From: Sulfurimonas sp.
Lineage (GTDB): Bacteria; Campylobacterota; Campylobacteria; Campylobacterales; Sulfurimonadaceae
Assembly: GCF_028714655.1 (NCBI RefSeq)
Contig: NZ_JAQTLY010000002.1
Coordinates: forward strand, 124,001 to 188,000
Length of the DNA: 64,000 nucleotides
Direction of reading: 5' to 3'
Shown here in pieces: positions 61,368 to 64,000 of the stretch. The notes under the pieces are model-generated. The model saw only the letters and a program-made list of their open reading frames with translations. It ran no database searches and was not told where the DNA came from. The translations under genes were made by a program, and so were the position numbers. The first letter of the stretch is position 1; each line of letters opens with the position of its first letter.

Positions 61368-62051
61368 ATGACTTTTGAGCAGCAGTGGATAGAATATGAT
61401 TATAACCCGTTTGTATTATTTAGTTCAAGCGGAAAAATCATATCACTCAACTCGGAAGCACAATTTTTGCTTGGTTCGGCTACTGTAGATGAGCTTTTTA
61501 ATCTTGCGACTGCTTATGCAAGCGTATCATTTGGTTTTAAAACAACATTTTTGGAATTAAATTTCGGACGATACAGATTTTTTGCGATTACGGTAGGTTA
61601 CGAAAATGATGAAGAGATTGGAATCAAGCTCTACCAAGCCCCCTCTTTTAAACTTAACAAACCAAAACTAATCGGCGAACTAACAAATATATATACGCTG
61701 GTCGACTTATGCATCTCAACTTATTCGATAAACTCAAAAATTATCTTTGAAAAAGATTTTGACCCGACAATTCCTGAAATAATTATTGACTCAAATAATT
61801 TCATAAAAGCATTAAATAAAATGTACTTATGTTATGAAAATAATGAAAAAATAGTAACTAAAATATTTTATAGAGTCGGTGAACATATAAAATTTGATGG
61901 GAACAAATATAGCATTTTCTCTATTGAAGTTAGTTCGCAAGATGTCAATGAAGAGAGGGTTAATGAGTTGAAAGTATTTGCTGCGGATAAGAACTTCTAT
62001 ATAGATTTCCAAAAAAAGATAACGATGAATATTCCTATGATTACCTACTGA
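61368..62051 (+). CDS. PAS-like hypothetical protein
   Basis: 227 residues, soluble. The first 110 look like a degenerate PAS sensor (YNPFVLFSSSGKIISLNSEAQFLLGS, then the strand-rich part ending EEIGIKLYQAP). The second half resembles a degraded histidine-kinase ATPase core by its position and by IIIDSNNFIKALNKMYL, which recalls an N-box, but the glycine boxes are missing. It lies directly behind rpoD and may be cotranscribed. Function unknown. Confidence 0.65.
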   Translation: MTFEQQWIEYDYNPFVLFSSSGKIISLNSEAQFLLGSATVDELFNLATAYASVSFGFKTTFLELNFGRYRFFAITVGYENDEEIGIKLYQAPSFKLNKPKLIGELTNIYTLVDLCISTYSINSKIIFEKDFDPTIPEIIIDSNNFIKALNKMYLCYENNEKIVTKIFYRVGEHIKFDGNKYSIFSIEVSSQDVNEERVNELKVFAADKNFYIDFQKKITMNIPMITY

Positions 62052-62076
62052 GTTATATGATTAACTGAGTAGTTCT

Positions 62077-62156
62077 CGAAAAACTTGTTTTTCGTAGCTT
62101 CAGGGGGATGTAGAGACTTTAGTCCATACCACTAAAACGGAGGCGTTCGTTTTAGT
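62077..62156 (+). repeat. Second copy of the glnS-leader three-hairpin repeat
   Basis: CGAAAAAC/GTTTTTCG (62077-62094), a decayed GACT/AGTC hairpin (62115-62124) and ACTAAAACG/CGTTTTAGT (62131-62156) occur in the same order as upstream of glnS (read leftward there). Here it lies between converging genes and is not a leader. It may act as a terminator. Confidence 0.75.
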
Positions 62157-62679
62157 ATGTGTCATCGGTAATGAAATCTTTTGAAATAATATAACCTATT
62201 ATTATACCTATAAGAAGAGACGGAAGATAAATAGGAATATCTAGAAGTTCATTGTTTTTAAGTGCAATAAAACCCAAAATCAAAAATAGATACGGAATGA
62301 GCCTAAAGAGTGAAACACCCGCCTTAGCGCTTTTTTTAACATCCCCAAAATTAAAAATTTTTATCTTTTTCTTCTCTTCTTTAACTATTGTCTTTAAATC
62401 AAGCTCCTCTGCGGGAGTTTCATTTATAGGCGTTTCATCATAAAGTTCATACGGGTCTTCCAACTCATCGTAAAAATCTCTTTTTTCATCTATATTTTGT
62501 GCATTAACTTCACTTTTAACCATTTTTTGATATGCGTACATTGAACCTAGTATTATAATAAAACTACTTAGAAATGCTATTTGCAGATTTATAAAAAATT
62601 TAAAAGAGATGAGATATGTGAGCAGAATAAAAATTTCTGCTACAACTATGAGTTTAAAAGTTTTTTTTGTTATCGTCAT
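62152..62679 (-). CDS. Integral membrane hypothetical protein
   Basis: 175 residues from the ATG at 62679 (a neighbouring ATG at 62682 is equally possible); the much longer frame runs back through the upstream gene in another phase and is rejected. Two N-terminal helices (LIVVAEIFILLTYLISF, IAFLSSFIIILGSMYAY), an acidic loop with NETPAEELDLKTIV, and two C-terminal helices (LIPYLFLILGFIAL, YLPSLLIGIIIGYII). It overlaps the AtpZ-like gene by 26 bases and may act with it. Family not recognised. Confidence 0.75.
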   Translation of the reverse strand: MTITKKTFKLIVVAEIFILLTYLISFKFFINLQIAFLSSFIIILGSMYAYQKMVKSEVNAQNIDEKRDFYDELEDPYELYDETPINETPAEELDLKTIVKEEKKKIKIFNFGDVKKSAKAGVSLFRLIPYLFLILGFIALKNNELLDIPIYLPSLLIGIIIGYIISKDFITDDTY

Positions 62680-62983
62680 CATCATCTTCATCATCTTGAA
62701 GCTGCTTTTTAATTGCATAACGAGGCTCTTTTGCCAACTCTTCGTAATCTTTATATTGTTTTGCATAAGCCTTGTAAACATTGAGTATGGCTGCTGCAAT
62801 ACCGATAAAAACTCCTATCCATAGTGTCCAAGGAGTTTCTGTAATATTTTTTATCAATAAACCGATACCGACACCCATCAGAACTGCTACGACTATAGAA
62901 ATCCCTAACGATAGGCTGTCCGCTGCTTCTATGATAGGCTTTATTCTTGGAGCTTTTTGCTCATGCTGTTCTTTATTTTGCAT
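62654..62983 (-). CDS. AtpZ/AtpI-like membrane protein
   Basis: 109 residues with two helices ([19 protein letters not shown] and [20 protein letters not shown]), the two-helix layout and G-rich pattern of AtpZ/AtpI F0-assembly proteins, followed by a tail with a run of Asp ([10 protein letters not shown]). It may help c-ring assembly or ion uptake. It overlaps hemL upstream by 11 bases and the next membrane gene by 26. Confidence 0.78.
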   Translation of the reverse strand: MQNKEQHEQKAPRIKPIIEAADSLSLGISIVVAVLMGVGIGLLIKNITETPWTLWIGVFIGIAAAILNVYKAYAKQYKDYEELAKEPRYAIKKQLQDDEDDDDDNKKNF

Positions 62984-64000
62984 CTGTTATAGCTTTAAAG
63001 ACTCTGGCACTAGCCGCAATAGTATCTTCAATCATCTCATCCGTAACGGCAGTTGAAATAAAGCCCGTTTCATAGAGTGAACATGCAAAGTAAAAGCCCT
63101 CTTTTAACATCATAGAGTGAAATTTCGCAAACAGCTTCTCATCTGAATTGCAGGCATCTGCAAAGTTTTTAACCGGTTTGTCGTTAAAGAAAAAGCCGAA
63201 CATACTTCCTCTCGTATCTATCTGCATAGTTATTCCACAGGCAGATGCCTCTTTTTGCATCCCCTCGACCAATCTTTTAGCGCGCTCGTTTAAGACTGAT
63301 ATAACTTGCGCATTTTTCTTCAGCTTAGAGATTGCCGCAAGTCCTGCCGCCATAGCAACCGGGTTACCGCTTAGCGTGCCTGCCTGATATACCGGACCTT
63401 CCGGTGAGAGTTTTGCCATAATATCCGATCTTGCTCCAAAAGCTCCAACAGGCATACCGCCGCCGATAACTTTACCAAGAGTTACGATGTCCGGTTTGAC
63501 TCCCGTAATTGATTCTGCACCATGAACCGTTGCACGAAAACCGCTCATAACTTCATCAAAAATAAGCAGTGTGCCGTTTGCGTCGCATAACTCTCTTAAC
63601 TCATGCAAAAATTCTTTATCAGCCGGAACAAGCCCCATATTGCCTGCAATCGGCTCTATAATTACACATGCGATATTTTTTGAGTCATTAAAACACTTCT
63701 TTACGCTCTTGATGTTGTTATACTCTGCCAAAAGAGTGTGCTTTGTAAAGTCGGCAGGAACACCCGGTGAACTTGGATTTCCAAAAGTTGCGGCTCCGCT
63801 TCCTGCTTGAACTAAAAGCGAATCACTATGACCGTGATAACATCCTGTAAACTTTACAATGTCATCACGGTTTGTATATCCGCGCGCAAGACGAATTGCG
63901 CTCATTACAGCTTCCGTTCCGCTGCTTACAAATCTTATTTTATCAATAGAGTCAAACATAGAAATAACAAGTTCTGCCAAATCACTCTCGGCTTGTGTCG
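62973..64000 (-). CDS. hemL: Glutamate-1-semialdehyde 2,1-aminomutase (5' partial)
   Basis: Tetrapyrrole pathway, makes 5-aminolevulinate. The frame is open to the window edge ([15 protein letters not shown]), so about 85-90 N-terminal residues lie outside. Class III aminotransferase marks: [49 protein letters not shown] and the PLP lysine in [17 protein letters not shown]. Begins the leftward hemL - atpZ-like - membrane protein run. Confidence 0.95.
   Translation of the reverse strand, partial: TQAESDLAELVISMFDSIDKIRFVSSGTEAVMSAIRLARGYTNRDDIVKFTGCYHGHSDSLLVQAGSGAATFGNPSSPGVPADFTKHTLLAEYNNIKSVKKCFNDSKNIACVIIEPIAGNMGLVPADKEFLHELRELCDANGTLLIFDEVMSGFRATVHGAESITGVKPDIVTLGKVIGGGMPVGAFGARSDIMAKLSPEGPVYQAGTLSGNPVAMAAGLAAISKLKKNAQVISVLNERAKRLVEGMQKEASACGITMQIDTRGSMFGFFFNDKPVKNFADACNSDEKLFAKFHSMMLKEGFYFACSLYETGFISTAVTDEMIEDTIAASARVFKAITDAK

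Noticed and set aside
62679-62799. N-terminal extension of the membrane protein back to 62799
   Set aside because: It lies in another phase of the AtpZ-like gene, is lysine- and methionine-rich without a ribosome binding site, and the downstream ATG pair gives a normal start.

Overview
The window looks like chromosome of a free-living Campylobacterota (Epsilonproteobacteria), most likely Sulfurimonas or a close relative. The basis is low G+C, TATAAT-type -10 boxes without clear -35 boxes, an OorABC 2-oxoglutarate:ferredoxin oxidoreductase, a DapD of the long type, a leuDB - TPR - CiaD-like - purU run like that of Campylobacter, and a class A RNase P RNA. No CRISPR array and no rRNA were seen.

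Layout. 1-2506: oorA (cut by the window edge), oorB, oorC. 2598-9599: a TetR repressor with palindromic operators, the RNase P RNA gene, then a tripartite RND efflux operon. 9706-10605: a small protein and a response regulator fused to a ribbon-helix-helix domain. 10698-10772: tRNA-Glu(TTC). 10747-18888: an 8.1-kb element integrated in that tRNA, bounded by 26-bp repeats. It carries a tyrosine integrase, an unknown gene, an excisionase-like protein, a Myb-like protein, a DUF3987-like helicase, a module of three exported proteins with its own XRE regulator between 19-bp inverted repeats, a J-domain protein and about 1.5 kb of highly structured non-coding DNA. 19043-23588: GlnRS with a YqeY tail, divergent from a GltX2-like protein that has lost both catalytic signatures. 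23686-31810: mobB, fbp, metG, a Mur-ligase-like protein, a GHL13-type protein, queC, ybeY. 31822-41575: a long leftward run for envelope and housekeeping (mrdA, engB, lptAC, kdsC, hisB, rlpA, mltD, tatD, recN). 41829-51302: nadK, wrbA, aspS with a remarkable structured leader, two adenylate kinases, a DEAD-box helicase, dapD. 51411-64000: rod-like flagellar protein, NlpC/P60 lipoprotein, S24 repressor, trmL, purU, leuB, leuD, two flgG/F-type rod genes, rpoD, AtpZ-like protein and hemL (cut by the window edge).

Most worth following: (i) an array of five hairpins in the element, with the same loop but different, perfectly compensated 5-bp stems; (ii) an aspS leader that folds on paper into a three-way junction whose closing 33-bp helix hides the ribosome binding site; (iii) a GltX2-like protein lacking HIGH and KMSKS beside a probably acquired GlnRS; (iv) a dispersed family of leader hairpins upstream of metG, a small gene and glnS, with compensatory changes between copies. 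All structures were read by eye; no folding or database search was run.
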